Made by a program: the position numbers and the translations under genes. The notes beneath the pieces were generated by a model that saw nothing but the letters and a program-made list of their open reading frames with translations, did not search any database and had not been told where the DNA came from. DNA of 64,000 nt from UBA3910 sp002391465 (GTDB lineage: Bacteria; Bacillota; Limnochordia; Darwinibacteriales; Darwinibacteriaceae), in assembly GCA_030054835.1 (NCBI GenBank), contig JASGVS010000043.1:62001-126000 (forward strand), read 5' to 3'. Positions 17,851-27,245 of this stretch are shown piece after piece. Every line of letters starts with the position of its first letter. Within the stretch, counting starts at the first letter, position 1.

Positions 17851-19143
17851 ATGAGGCATCACAGTTTTGCACCAACGCCACCCATGGGGTGGAACAGCTG
17901 GGATTGTTACGGAGCAACCGTACGTGAGGAAGAAGTCAAGGGAAACGCCGAGTACATGGCGAAGCACTTGAAACGGTACGGTTGGGAATACATTGTGGTT
18001 GATATCCAATGGTCAGAGCCCGGGGCAGTATCATCCTTATATCGTCCATTTGTTCCCTTAGCAATGGATGAGTATTCTCGTCTCATTCCGGCAGAAAATC
18101 GGTTTCCATCGGCAACGGGCGGTAGAGGGTTTAAACCATTTGCGGATTATGTCCATAGTTTGGGACTGAAATTCGGCATACATATTATGCGGGGCATACC
18201 TAGACAGGCTGTGCACCAAAACACTAAGATCAAGGGAACAGACCTGAGGGCGCGGGATATTGCCGCGATCAACTCCATCTGCCCCTGGAATACCGATATG
18301 TACGGCTTGGACGTAAACAAGCCGGAAGCGCAGTTATACTATGATTCCATATTTGAGTTGTATGCTGAGTGGGGCGTAGATTTTGTTAAGGTGGATGATA
18401 TAGCTGCAAGTAGGCTCTACGGTGCCCATACAGAAGAGATTAAAATGATGCGGAAGGCAATAGACCGTTGCGGGAGGCCAATGGTATTGAGTCTCTCACC
18501 TGGGCCTGCTGACCTAAATGATGTAGCTATTCTAGAAGAAAACGCCAACATGTGGCGGATGACAGATGACTTTTGGGATAAATGGGAGCACCTTTACCAT
18601 ATGTTCGACCGCTGTTATCGCTGGAGCAAAAATGTTGGACCTGGACATTGGCCCGACGCTGATATGCTGCCTTTAGGCCGAATCGGTATCCGGTCAGTTG
18701 ACGGGGGAGCAGGGGATCGGTATACCAGATTCAGCCAGGATGAGCAGATCACGCTCATGACCCTGTGGACTATTTTCCGTTCACCCCTCATGTTCGGCGG
18801 TGAGCTGCGTGATAACGATGAGTTTACCCTGTCGCTCCTCACAAACGAGGAAGTATTGAAAATGCACCGTGAGGGTTGCGGGGCCAGACAGGTTTACCGG
18901 GAACAGGACCGGGTGGTTTGGCAGTCCTATGGTCCGGATAATGAGATTTATGTTGCGCTATTCAATATCGCCGATGACAAGCAGACAGTTAGCGTCCGCT
19001 TAGCTGAGCTCGATCTCAGCAACGATCAGATCGAATCCATCACCGATTTGTGGGTGGGACATACCCTTGCAGATGTGCAGGAGGTTATCGAAAGTGAGCT
19101 GCGTCCCCATGCCTGTCAGCTGTTGAAGATCCAATGCAGGTAG
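17851..19143 (+). CDS. Glycoside hydrolase family 27 (alpha-galactosidase-like) inside the flagellar operon
   Basis: The N-terminus PTPPMGWNSWDCYG is the GH27 hallmark. A TIM-barrel follows, with GLKFGIHIMRGIPRQAV, then WGVDFVKVDD, where Asp182 is in the place of the catalytic nucleophile, and NMWRMTDDFWD, where Asp240 fits the acid/base. A C-terminal beta domain closes the 430 residues. Both catalytic positions are kept, so an active enzyme on alpha-galactosides or a related sugar is likely. There is no signal peptide, so it should act on sugars already inside the cell. It starts 12 bases after fliL behind RBS AGAGGAG and ends 47 bases before fliY. No mobile element flanks it. It occupies the slot where fliM normally lies. 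Confidence 0.9.
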   Translation: MRHHSFAPTPPMGWNSWDCYGATVREEEVKGNAEYMAKHLKRYGWEYIVVDIQWSEPGAVSSLYRPFVPLAMDEYSRLIPAENRFPSATGGRGFKPFADYVHSLGLKFGIHIMRGIPRQAVHQNTKIKGTDLRARDIAAINSICPWNTDMYGLDVNKPEAQLYYDSIFELYAEWGVDFVKVDDIAASRLYGAHTEEIKMMRKAIDRCGRPMVLSLSPGPADLNDVAILEENANMWRMTDDFWDKWEHLYHMFDRCYRWSKNVGPGHWPDADMLPLGRIGIRSVDGGAGDRYTRFSQDEQITLMTLWTIFRSPLMFGGELRDNDEFTLSLLTNEEVLKMHREGCGARQVYREQDRVVWQSYGPDNEIYVALFNIADDKQTVSVRLAELDLSNDQIESITDLWVGHTLADVQEVIESELRPHACQLLKIQCR

Positions 19144-19190
19144 AAGAGGAAAGTGCAGTCTAGGCGAGGAAAAGGGGGAGAGGGAATAGC

Positions 19191-20114
19191 ATGAAAGGCT
19201 CTATCCTATCACAAGATGAAATTGATGCGCTTCTACAGTCAGACCGTTCTGATTCGCTGCCGCGTGCCCTTGTCCAGCTCTTGACTCGGGTGGCAGAAAA
19301 CGTGTCCGCTTGGTTGGGCACAGCCCATGGCTTGGCCTTAGCCGTGGATGGGCCTTACATTGAGCGTCTTTCCGACAGTCTAAGTCAGAGTATTACAGAT
19401 GACAGCTACGCTCTAGCTGCTGATTTGGGTTCTATAGAACTGTTCATGTTTGTTTCCAGCTTGGATGGGCGGGTTTTGGCTGCCCATCTTAATAAGACTC
19501 CGGCCGATGCTGTTGCCCTTCTGGGTACGGCTTGGACAAAGGAATTGGGAACGTTAACCTCTCTGCCATACCAATTATACCGGCCTCAATTAGTCAACGC
19601 AGAGTTCCTCGCCAGTCTGCCCGCGGAAAAGGGGAGCATTCTTGCTAGGCACCTGCTGATGTTCAGCGGCAGTGAGAGCATTGAGTTTGGCCTTTTCTTG
19701 AAAAACGGTCACTCGCAGGAACTGGTAAAACGGTTTGAGACCGGGCTGGGAACAGAGGCGAGCGTGGGTGGAAGGCTCCTTAAGGGTCAGAAATCCCCTG
19801 TAACCGAAGCGGTTTTCTTACCCCTCGATTCGGTAGGTGGCGGCGGTGGAGCTTACGGTATGGATCTACTCGATGACATCACCCTAACCGTCACCGTTGA
19901 ACTGGGCAGGACAAGCCTTACCCTGGATCAGCTGCTTGACATGGAGCTGCAGACCGTGATTTCCCTTGATCGCCAGGCTGGAGAAGCTGTTGATGTTTAC
20001 GTTAACAACAGGCTGGCGGCCAAAGGTGAAGTGGTGGTCTTGGATGATCACTTTGGCGTACGTGTGCTGGAGATTATAGCTCCATCCAAGGGAGTCGCGA
20101 TAGATGGAAGGTGA
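19191..20114 (+). CDS. fliY: Flagellar motor switch protein of the FliY/FliN type
   Basis: The N-terminal LSQDEIDALLQ is the phospho-CheY-binding motif shared by FliM and FliY. Residues 25-190 look like a diverged CheC-like domain in which I cannot find intact phosphatase motifs. The C-terminal SpoA domain is FliN-like: LGRTSLTLDQLLDME, then AGEAVDVYVNNRLAAKGEVVV and HFGVRVLEI. The 307 residues are shorter than most FliY proteins. FliM's C-terminal pattern is not seen, so this is FliY/FliN rather than FliM; no other switch protein besides FliG is encoded in the window. The stop overlaps fliO. Confidence 0.85.
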   Translation: MKGSILSQDEIDALLQSDRSDSLPRALVQLLTRVAENVSAWLGTAHGLALAVDGPYIERLSDSLSQSITDDSYALAADLGSIELFMFVSSLDGRVLAAHLNKTPADAVALLGTAWTKELGTLTSLPYQLYRPQLVNAEFLASLPAEKGSILARHLLMFSGSESIEFGLFLKNGHSQELVKRFETGLGTEASVGGRLLKGQKSPVTEAVFLPLDSVGGGGGAYGMDLLDDITLTVTVELGRTSLTLDQLLDMELQTVISLDRQAGEAVDVYVNNRLAAKGEVVVLDDHFGVRVLEIIAPSKGVAIDGR

Positions 20115-20401
20115 GTCTGTTGGATAGTGCGCTCTTTTTGGGCCTAGTTAGGGTTATCATAGCCCTGGCAATCATTGTTCCGGCCGCCTATTACGCAACT
20201 CGCTGGTATGGCAGGCGCCATGCCCCCAGCCAGAGTCTGCATATTCAGGAGGCCCTTTCTTTAGGTGCAGGAAAATCGCTGTACGTGGTCGAATGGGAAG
20301 AACGTCGGCTTCTTTTGGGCGTAACAAATCAGTCCATTACCGTTTTAGACGAGAGGCAAGTTCCATCATCCGAGATCGCCGAAGGGGGTAAGGCCGAATG
20401 A
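20111..20401 (+). CDS. fliO: Flagellar biosynthetic protein FliO
   Basis: Small membrane protein that helps FliP assemble. An N-terminal transmembrane helix (about residues 7-29) is followed by the FliO motif IQEALSLGAGKSLYVVEW and LLLGVTNQSITVL. The 96 residues are compact but normal. The GTG start overlaps the fliY stop by 4 bases and the stop overlaps fliP by 4, a tightly coupled arrangement. Confidence 0.9.
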   Translation: MSLLDSALFLGLVRVIIALAIIVPAAYYATRWYGRRHAPSQSLHIQEALSLGAGKSLYVVEWEERRLLLGVTNQSITVLDERQVPSSEIAEGGKAE

Positions 20402-21096
20402 CCTTCCTGCAAGCCACCGTTCCATTTCCCGCTGTTGATATCGGCCTCAGACTGGCAGAAAGCCCGGGAGATGTGGCGGTCACTCTACAAATTCTCCTGC
20501 TATTAACCGTCTTAAGCCTGGCGCCGGCAATCATTATTCTAATGACCTCTTTTACCAGGACGGTAATCGTCCTATCCTTTATTCGCAATGCTTTAGGCAC
20601 AAACCAGGTCCCGCCCAACCAGGTATTGATTGGGCTCGCTTTGTTTTTGACGGCATTTATCATGGGTCCCGCCTTTGGTGCCGTTTACAGTGAAGCGATA
20701 GTACCCTTCTTGGCCGGTGAAATTGAGATGGAGGAGATGTGGACTATTGGAAGCGAGCCAATCCGCGAGTTCATGCTGCAGCATACCCGGGAAAAGGATC
20801 TGGAGCTGTTTGTGATGATGCGCGGTGATGAACAGCCCGCAACTCCCGCCGATGTGCCAATTTTAACTCTGATCCCGGCCTTTGTAATATCTGAGCTGAA
20901 AACCGCCTTTCAGCTGGGTTTTGTCATTTTCATCCCTTTCCTAGTGATTGATATGGTTGTGGCCAGTACTTTGATGGGGATGGGTATGATGATGCTGCCG
21001 CCCGTTATGATCTCCCTTCCCTTTAAAATCCTGCTTTTTATCTTGGTAGACGGGTGGCATCTGGTTGTCCAGTCCCTTTTGGTAAGCTTTTCCTAA
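20398..21096 (+). CDS. fliP: Flagellar biosynthetic protein FliP
   Basis: Core of the type III export gate. The strongly conserved FliP blocks are present: SLAPAIIILMTSFTRTVIVL, LGTNQVPPNQVLIGLALFLT, and near the end FVISELKTAFQLGFVIF with FLVIDMVVASTLMGMGMMM. An N-terminal hydrophobic stretch may act as a signal sequence. The 232 residues are typical. Confidence 0.96.
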   Translation: MTFLQATVPFPAVDIGLRLAESPGDVAVTLQILLLLTVLSLAPAIIILMTSFTRTVIVLSFIRNALGTNQVPPNQVLIGLALFLTAFIMGPAFGAVYSEAIVPFLAGEIEMEEMWTIGSEPIREFMLQHTREKDLELFVMMRGDEQPATPADVPILTLIPAFVISELKTAFQLGFVIFIPFLVIDMVVASTLMGMGMMMLPPVMISLPFKILLFILVDGWHLVVQSLLVSFS

Positions 21097-21108
21097 GGAT
21101 GTGAAGCG

Positions 21109-21378
21109 ATGACGGATCAGGCTGTAATCAGTTTGGCGAGGGAAGCAGTCCTGACTGTACTGTTGGTGGCGGGACCCGCGTTGGGTATAGGTATGGTTGT
21201 GGGCTTATTGGTAAGCCTTTTTCAAGCGACTACCCAAATCCAGGAACAGACCTTAACGTTTATTCCCAAGATCGTTGCCGTTTTGGTTTCGCTGGTCGTT
21301 TTCGGCCCCTGGATGATCCGCGTCCTTGTGGATTTTGCCAGTCGTTTACTGACCAGTATGCCATCGTTTGTGAGATAA
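21109..21378 (+). CDS. fliQ: Flagellar biosynthetic protein FliQ
   Basis: Export-gate subunit of 89 residues with two transmembrane helices (about 16-40 and 52-74). The conserved GLLVSLFQATTQIQEQTLTF and PKIVAVLVSLVVFGPW are visible. ATG 21109 follows RBS AAGGATGTGA after fliP. Confidence 0.95.
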   Translation: MTDQAVISLAREAVLTVLLVAGPALGIGMVVGLLVSLFQATTQIQEQTLTFIPKIVAVLVSLVVFGPWMIRVLVDFASRLLTSMPSFVR

Positions 21379-21390
21379 CGGAGGGTACCC

Positions 21391-22167
21391 ATGGGTGTTT
21401 CTCTTGTGGATTTTGTCCGTTTTGCTTTGGCCTTAATTCGGTTTGCCACTTTTTTGGTTGTTATTCCTGTGCTTAATATGCGTAACGCGCCCATCTTAGT
21501 TAAGATTGGCCTGGCCGCGTTATGTGCATTGGCCGTGATGCCTGAGTTAGATGCTGCTTACAATCCGGAGCACTTAGGCGTGCTGGCTGTGTTGGCGCTG
21601 CAGGAAGTGGCAGTTGGTTTGCTTTTGGCCTTTGTCCTTATTCTGGTTTTTTCAGCTGTCACTATCGCTGGCCATTTTATCGACACACCCATTGGGTTTG
21701 GTATGGCAAGTGTTTTTGATCCTGCCTTAGGGGGGCAGGTTCCTGTTTTTTCCCAGTTCAACCATGTCCTAGCCTCACTTGTTTTTTTTAGTCTGGATGC
21801 CCACCTATGGGTATTGCAGGCACTGCATAGTTCCTTCAGGGCTATCCCCCTGGGCGGTGCCTTCAGTTTCCAGCCGTCCGCGGCCCTTATTACAGAACTG
21901 ATTGGTGAGGTTTTTGTCATTGCCGTACAAATTGCCCTGCCAATAGTAGCAACCATCCTCTTGACCGATATTGGTTTGGGGATAGTGATCAGGGCAGTTC
22001 CCCAAATCAACGTTTTTGTGTTGGGTTTTCCCATAAAGATTATGGTGGGTATGGCTGTGATCGTTTTTGCCCTACCTGTTTTTGTCCATATCATCAGCCA
22101 GCTTTTTGCCGCAGATGGCCTTTTGGCCCGCTACCTTGAAGGCCTGCTCGTTGTGGGGGGAGGCTAA
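21391..22167 (+). CDS. fliR: Flagellar biosynthetic protein FliR
   Basis: Third gate protein; 258 residues with about six transmembrane helices. Recognisable are ALQEVAVGLLLAFVLILVFS, GFGMASVFDPALGGQVPVFS and the later LPIVATILLTDIGLGIVIRA, all typical of FliR. The stop codon is directly followed by the flhB start with no gap. Confidence 0.95.
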   Translation: MGVSLVDFVRFALALIRFATFLVVIPVLNMRNAPILVKIGLAALCALAVMPELDAAYNPEHLGVLAVLALQEVAVGLLLAFVLILVFSAVTIAGHFIDTPIGFGMASVFDPALGGQVPVFSQFNHVLASLVFFSLDAHLWVLQALHSSFRAIPLGGAFSFQPSAALITELIGEVFVIAVQIALPIVATILLTDIGLGIVIRAVPQINVFVLGFPIKIMVGMAVIVFALPVFVHIISQLFAADGLLARYLEGLLVVGGG

Positions 22168-23253
22168 ATGGACGTTTCCCGCATTAACCTACAGTTTTTT
22201 GCCAGCGAAAAGACAGAACCTGCTACACCCCGGCGCAGGGAAGAGGCCCGTAAGAAGGGGCAGGTGGCCAAGAGTGTGGAGGTCAGTACCGCCCTCATTG
22301 TGCTTGCGGCTTTTTTAGGCCTTAATCTGCTCGGACCCTACTTAACCAGTCAGCTGAAGGACACGGTGCATTACTTCCTAGCAAACATGGCTGCTTGGCA
22401 GGGCGATGCAGCAGGTTTTAAGGCCCTTTTCTTAGTTGCCCTAGTTAGGCTCGCCCTCATTGTTGGACCCATTCTGCTCATGTTCTTACTAGTAGGATCC
22501 CTCAGCCAGATTGTACAGGTCGGCTTTATGACTTCAGGAGAAGGGTTAAAACCCAACCTGGCCCGGATCAATCCTCTGGAAGGGTTCAAGCGCATTTTCT
22601 CCAAACGGGCCATTGTAGAGCTGTTTAAGTCCATTCTCAAGGTGGGGTTAATAGGTTATCTGGTTTATACCCAGGTGCGGGGTAACTTGGAGTGGCTGCC
22701 CCAACTCGGCCTGCTGCCCCTCAGCCAGAGCGCTAGGCTTATGGCGGACAGTATTTACAGGGTGGGTATCAGGGTTGGGCTCGTCCTTATGGTCATTGCC
22801 GCCTTTGACTACTGGTTCCAGCGGCGGGAATTTGAGGACAGCATAAAGATGTCAAAAGAGGAAATAAAGGAAGAGTTTCGACAGCTGGAGGGTGATCCGC
22901 TGATTCGTTCCAGAATCCGCCAGCGCCAGAGGCAGATCGCTTCTCAGCGCATGATGCAGGCAATACCCACGGCAGACGTGATTGTAACTAACCCGACCCA
23001 TTACGCAATTGCCATACGCTACAGCCCGGAAGATATGGCTGCGCCCCAGGTAGTAGCTAAGGGCCGAGGAATTATTGCCCAGAAAATCAAGGAAGAAGGG
23101 CAGAAACATCGTATTACTACAGTAGAAGACCCGGAGCTTGCCCGGGCTTTATACGCAACGACCGAAGTGGGTCAGGAGATCCCTGCGGAGCTGTATCCGG
23201 CAGTAGCAGAGGTGTTAGCATTTGTCTACCGTCTCAAACGTAGGACGATATAG
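22168..23253 (+). CDS. flhB: Flagellar biosynthetic protein FlhB
   Basis: Substrate-specificity switch of the export apparatus. Four transmembrane helices lie in residues 30-220. The autocleavage motif NPTH is intact in VTNPTHYAIAIRY near residue 270, after the FlhB linker sequence KMSKEEIKEEFRQLEGDP. The N-terminal EKTEPATPRRREEARKKGQV is also diagnostic. The 361 residues match the family. An intact cleavage site fits a working hook-to-filament switch with FliK. Confidence 0.96.
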   Translation: MDVSRINLQFFASEKTEPATPRRREEARKKGQVAKSVEVSTALIVLAAFLGLNLLGPYLTSQLKDTVHYFLANMAAWQGDAAGFKALFLVALVRLALIVGPILLMFLLVGSLSQIVQVGFMTSGEGLKPNLARINPLEGFKRIFSKRAIVELFKSILKVGLIGYLVYTQVRGNLEWLPQLGLLPLSQSARLMADSIYRVGIRVGLVLMVIAAFDYWFQRREFEDSIKMSKEEIKEEFRQLEGDPLIRSRIRQRQRQIASQRMMQAIPTADVIVTNPTHYAIAIRYSPEDMAAPQVVAKGRGIIAQKIKEEGQKHRITTVEDPELARALYATTEVGQEIPAELYPAVAEVLAFVYRLKRRTI

Positions 23254-23268
23254 GGGAGGTTTACGGCA

Positions 23269-25317
23269 GTGGCACGGAACATTACTTCCAATCTAGGACG
23301 GTACAGCGATCTTTATGTGGTGCTGGCCATTGTAACGATCATCATTATGATGGTACTGCCGCTGCCGGCGTTTCTTTTAGACGTTTTGCTTGCGGCCAAT
23401 ATCAGTCTTTCCCTTTTGATTCTGCTCATTACCATGAGCATTCGCGAACCACTTGAAGTCGCGGCTTTCCCGTCACTCCTTTTGATTATCACGTTGTTTA
23501 GGCTTTCCCTCAACGTATCCTCAACTCGGCTCATCCTGCTTACGGGCAATCCGGGCCGGATTATTCAAGCGTTCGGCAACTTTGTGGTTGGGGGCAACTA
23601 TGTCGTAGGCTTTGTTATCTTCCTCATCTTAGTGGTTGTCCAGTTTGTTGTAATCACCAAAGGTTCGGAGCGGGTAGCCGAAGTTGCTGCACGATTTACC
23701 CTCGATGCCATGCCAGGTAAGCAGATGAGTATCGACGCGGACCTAAACTCTGGTCTGATCTCCGAGGCGGAGGCCCGCCATCGCAGGATGCAGATCGCCC
23801 GAGAAGCGGACTTTTACGGCGCAATGGACGGTGCTTCCAAGTTCGTAAAAGGGGATGCGATCGCCGGCATTATTATCACGATAATTAACGTTTTGGGCGG
23901 TTTCGCCATCGGCATGTTCCAAAAGGGGTTGGATTTTACCACCGCTTTAACCCGCTACACACTGCTTAGTATCGGTGATGGATTGGTTTCGCAGATTCCT
24001 GCCCTGTTGGTATCTACGGCCATGGGTATTATTATCACGCGGGCGGCATCGGAGAACAACCTAGGTCAGGACTTGACCAGCCAACTTTTTTCCCAGTACA
24101 AAGTTCTAGCCACAGCAGGCGCAGTGATAATCCTGATGGGTTTGGTGCCGGGGATGCCTACCATTCCGTTCTTCGTCATTGGGTTTCTTTTTATTGGCCT
24201 TGCTGTGGGGATGTTCCGCTCCCAGAAGGAAGCTGAACTGACTGAGGACGAAACCCTTGAACAGCAGCAAATTGAAGAATCGCGAAAACCAGAGAGTCTG
24301 ATTTCACTGCTCCAAATTGACCCCATTGAGTTGGAGATAGGTTACAGCCTAATTCCCTTGGTTGATGAGTCCCAGGGAGGTGATATGCTTGAGCGCATCA
24401 GCATGATCAGACGCCAAGCAGCCTTGGATTTGGGATTGTTGGTTCCTGTCATCCGTATCCGAGATAATCTCCAGCTAAACCCGGATCAGTACGTGATCAA
24501 GATTAAAGGAGTTCAGGTTGGCCGTGGAGAACTAATGGTCAACCACTATTTGGCAATGGACGCGGGAGGGGTTACTGAGACTATTTCAGGAATTCCCACC
24601 AAGGAGCCGGCCTTTGGCCTGGATGCCCTGTGGGTCGACGGCTCCCAGCGGGAGCGGGCTGAATACGCGGGGTATACGGTTGTGGATCCGCCGGCAGTTC
24701 TGGCCACACACTTAACCGAGATTATTCGGGAACATGCCCATGAACTTCTTGGGCGTCAGGAAGTCCAGACATTGTTGGACGGGGTACGCTCAGACTATCC
24801 CGCGGTTGTGGAAGAACTCGTCCCCGATCTGCTCACTATTGGTGAGATTCAGAAAGTACTCCAGAACCTTCTGCGAGAGGGTGTACCCATCCGCAACTTC
24901 ATTACCATTTTGGAGACACTGGCGGATACGGCCGCCATCACTCGGGATACGGACTATCTGACTGAATATGTACGGGAAGCCCTGGGCCGACAAGTAACCC
25001 AGGGATATGTGGAGAACGGGCAGCTAACAGTGCTTACCCTAAGTCCTCAGTGGGAGGAAGAGATAGCAGCGAGTATCGACCACACGGAGCGGGGAATAAC
25101 GGTGACGATGGATCCTCGGCAGCTCCAGGAACTGTATAGACAGCTGGGAGAGTCATTGGAACGGCATATGCTGCCCTATCCGATTGTTCTGGTTGCTCCC
25201 CAGATTAGGATGGCTCTGAAGAGGCTCACAGAACGGGCCATTCCGCGACTGGTAGTCTTATCGTATAACGAAATTAGTCCAGATGATCAGGTGCAGGTGA
25301 TTGGGACGGTGAACTGA
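23269..25317 (+). CDS. flhA: Flagellar biosynthesis protein FlhA
   Basis: Large export-gate and substrate-docking protein. The N-terminal membrane part (about residues 20-310) contains SIREPLEVAAFPSLLL, ITLFRLSLNVSSTRLIL and DAMPGKQMSIDADLNSG, the FHIPEP-family signatures. The cytoplasmic domain includes QEVQTLLDGVRSDYPAVVEEL. The 682 residues are standard. It starts at GTG 23269 with RBS GGGGAGG. Confidence 0.97.
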   Translation: MARNITSNLGRYSDLYVVLAIVTIIIMMVLPLPAFLLDVLLAANISLSLLILLITMSIREPLEVAAFPSLLLIITLFRLSLNVSSTRLILLTGNPGRIIQAFGNFVVGGNYVVGFVIFLILVVVQFVVITKGSERVAEVAARFTLDAMPGKQMSIDADLNSGLISEAEARHRRMQIAREADFYGAMDGASKFVKGDAIAGIIITIINVLGGFAIGMFQKGLDFTTALTRYTLLSIGDGLVSQIPALLVSTAMGIIITRAASENNLGQDLTSQLFSQYKVLATAGAVIILMGLVPGMPTIPFFVIGFLFIGLAVGMFRSQKEAELTEDETLEQQQIEESRKPESLISLLQIDPIELEIGYSLIPLVDESQGGDMLERISMIRRQAALDLGLLVPVIRIRDNLQLNPDQYVIKIKGVQVGRGELMVNHYLAMDAGGVTETISGIPTKEPAFGLDALWVDGSQRERAEYAGYTVVDPPAVLATHLTEIIREHAHELLGRQEVQTLLDGVRSDYPAVVEELVPDLLTIGEIQKVLQNLLREGVPIRNFITILETLADTAAITRDTDYLTEYVREALGRQVTQGYVENGQLTVLTLSPQWEEEIAASIDHTERGITVTMDPRQLQELYRQLGESLERHMLPYPIVLVAPQIRMALKRLTERAIPRLVVLSYNEISPDDQVQVIGTVN

Positions 25318-25321
25318 TACG

Positions 25322-26377
25322 ATGCGCATTAAGAAGTTTACGGGGAAGACAATGCAGGAGGCAGTGGAAAAGCTGCGCAGCGAGTTTGGCAGCGATGCTG
25401 TGATCTTACACACCTCCCACGAAAGGCGTTGGTTTTTCGGGAAGATCGGGCCACGCCACTACGAGGTGCTGGGTGCCCATGATCCGGATAACCAGCCCAG
25501 ACGCAGGAGAAATAACGCTGTAAATGGGGAAGCACCCCTGCGAGCTCCCGCTGCAGCAGGCCAGGACACAGCCAGCCCGGAGCGATCTGAGTGGTCCGAA
25601 GCTGTTCAGGCTTTATACGTAAAGCTGGTGGGCAGGGATATTCCCAAGGAGCTGGCCCAAAAACTGATAAAAGAGACCTTGAGTGAGCTGCCAAAGGCGG
25701 AGTGGAGTAATGTGAACAAAGTGTGGGATCGCTTGGCAGCGGTTGTGGCCCGGCATATTACCACAGTTGAGCCCTGGGATTTTTCTGGTGAGCAGAAGAT
25801 TGTGGTCTTGATCGGTCCAACGGGTGTGGGCAAAACAACAACCATTGCTAAACTGGCCGCCAACTTTGCCCTTGTTGATGAGCGGAGTGTGGCCTTGATC
25901 ACAGTCGATACCTATCGGATAGCGGCTGTGGACCAACTGCGAACTTATGCCGATATAATTGCTGTGCCCTTGGAAGTTGCTTACAGTCCGCAAGACCTCC
26001 GTGCTGCTTTGGCCAAGTTTAAGGACAAGGATCTCATTCTGATCGATACTGCCGGCCGCAGTCAGCACAGCCATCTTCAGATAGCGGAACTCAAAAGCTA
26101 TTTGGAAGGCATAGAGGCAGAAAAGCACTTAGTTGTGAGTGCTACTACTAAAATGCGGGATGTCGATGAAATAGTAAGGATTTTTTCCCAACTGTCGCCC
26201 AACAGGGTTACAGTTACCAAACTCGATGAAACCTCGAGCCATGGAGTAATTCTCCACACCTGTATGCGAGCAGAAGTGCCTTTAGCTTTTGTCACTACTG
26301 GGCAGGGAGTTCCTGAGGACATCGAGGTTGCAGACGGCGAACGACTTGCTCAACTCATTTTAGGGGATGTAAGATGA
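25322..26377 (+). CDS. flhF: Flagellar placement GTPase FlhF
   Basis: SRP-family GTPase that positions flagella. The N-terminal B region (MRIKKFTGKTMQEAVEKL) is followed by an arginine-rich linker (about residues 58-90), an N domain and a G domain with P-loop LIGPTGVGKTTTIAK, ITVDTYRIAAVDQL, DTAGRSQHS and TKLDETSSHG. The 351 residues are typical. Its stop overlaps flhG, its regulatory partner, by 4 bases. Confidence 0.95.
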   Translation: MRIKKFTGKTMQEAVEKLRSEFGSDAVILHTSHERRWFFGKIGPRHYEVLGAHDPDNQPRRRRNNAVNGEAPLRAPAAAGQDTASPERSEWSEAVQALYVKLVGRDIPKELAQKLIKETLSELPKAEWSNVNKVWDRLAAVVARHITTVEPWDFSGEQKIVVLIGPTGVGKTTTIAKLAANFALVDERSVALITVDTYRIAAVDQLRTYADIIAVPLEVAYSPQDLRAALAKFKDKDLILIDTAGRSQHSHLQIAELKSYLEGIEAEKHLVVSATTKMRDVDEIVRIFSQLSPNRVTVTKLDETSSHGVILHTCMRAEVPLAFVTTGQGVPEDIEVADGERLAQLILGDVR

Positions 26378-27231
26378 GAGATCAGGCTGTCGGATTAAGA
26401 AAACTTGTGAATAAAGGTCAAAAGTCTAACTCGCGGGTCATCGTGGTGGCAAGTGGCAAAGGTGGAGTTGGTAAGACGAACATAGCTGTCAACTTGGCCT
26501 TGGCTTTGCGCCAGTTGGACAACTGTGTAGCCTTAATCGATGTGGATCTGGGTTTAGCTAACGTAGACATTGTCCTGGGTATCACCCCTCCATATAATCT
26601 AGGTCACGTTTTTCGCGGGGAGAAAACACTCGTGGAGATTATTGAGGACGGTCCATTGGGTATCAAATTACTCGCTGGCGGTTCAGGCATGTCCGAGCTG
26701 GCCAATCTAACCGGTTGGCGCTTAGAGCAGTTTGTAAAATCCTTGGATGAGCTGAACCGAGAGTTCGACTTCGTTGTCTTGGATACAGGCGCTGGCATCG
26801 GCCAGAATGTACTTAGCTTTGCTCTGGCCACCGATGAGGTATTGGTGGTGACCACACCCGAACCAACCGCCATTACCGATGCCTATGGCTTAATCAAAGT
26901 GGTTTTTCAGCGCAATCCTCAGGCGCAAATACGTTTGATAGTCAACATGGCCCGCAATCCGGGTGAAGCGGAAGCGGTGGCTGAGAAACTCAACTCTGTT
27001 CTGCGAGAATATGTGCAGAGAGAGGTTGAGTATATAGGATACCTCCTTGATGAGCAGCAGGTGAACAGGGCAGTGGGACAGCAGGTACCTTTTCTACTTT
27101 CCTACCCGTCTTCTATGGCCAGCAGATCTATCAAACGAATTGCAAACATTTTGGCAGGAGAAGTGCCTCAAGACGCGGCAGTGGGAATTAAGGGATTCTT
27201 TTCCCGTGTATACCAATTTTTCCAAGTCTAG
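26374..27231 (+). CDS. flhG: Flagellar number regulator FlhG (MinD-like ATPase)
   Basis: The deviant Walker A SGKGGVGKTNIAVNLALAL and the switch region VALIDVDLGLANVDIVLG place it in the MinD/FlhG group. The C-terminal end (IKGFFSRVYQFF) forms an amphipathic helix that could mediate membrane contact. The N-terminal DQAVGLRKLVN resembles the FlhG motif that stimulates FlhF. The 285 residues match YlxH/FleN proteins. In Bacillus the che genes follow; here a PilZ gene follows. Confidence 0.93.
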   Translation: MRDQAVGLRKLVNKGQKSNSRVIVVASGKGGVGKTNIAVNLALALRQLDNCVALIDVDLGLANVDIVLGITPPYNLGHVFRGEKTLVEIIEDGPLGIKLLAGGSGMSELANLTGWRLEQFVKSLDELNREFDFVVLDTGAGIGQNVLSFALATDEVLVVTTPEPTAITDAYGLIKVVFQRNPQAQIRLIVNMARNPGEAEAVAEKLNSVLREYVQREVEYIGYLLDEQQVNRAVGQQVPFLLSYPSSMASRSIKRIANILAGEVPQDAAVGIKGFFSRVYQFFQV

Positions 27232-27245
27232 AAAGGCAGAGAAGT

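Noticed and set aside
17851..19143. GH27 gene as recent transposon cargo
   Set aside because: No inverted or direct repeats and no transposase or integrase fragments flank it; gaps to neighbours are short and carry ordinary RBSs.
19191..20114. Calling this gene fliM
   Set aside because: The N-terminal EIDALL motif is shared by FliM and FliY, but the C-terminal SpoA domain (VDVYVNNRLAAKGEV) is FliN-like and the protein is preceded by no other SpoA gene; FliY/FliN fits better.
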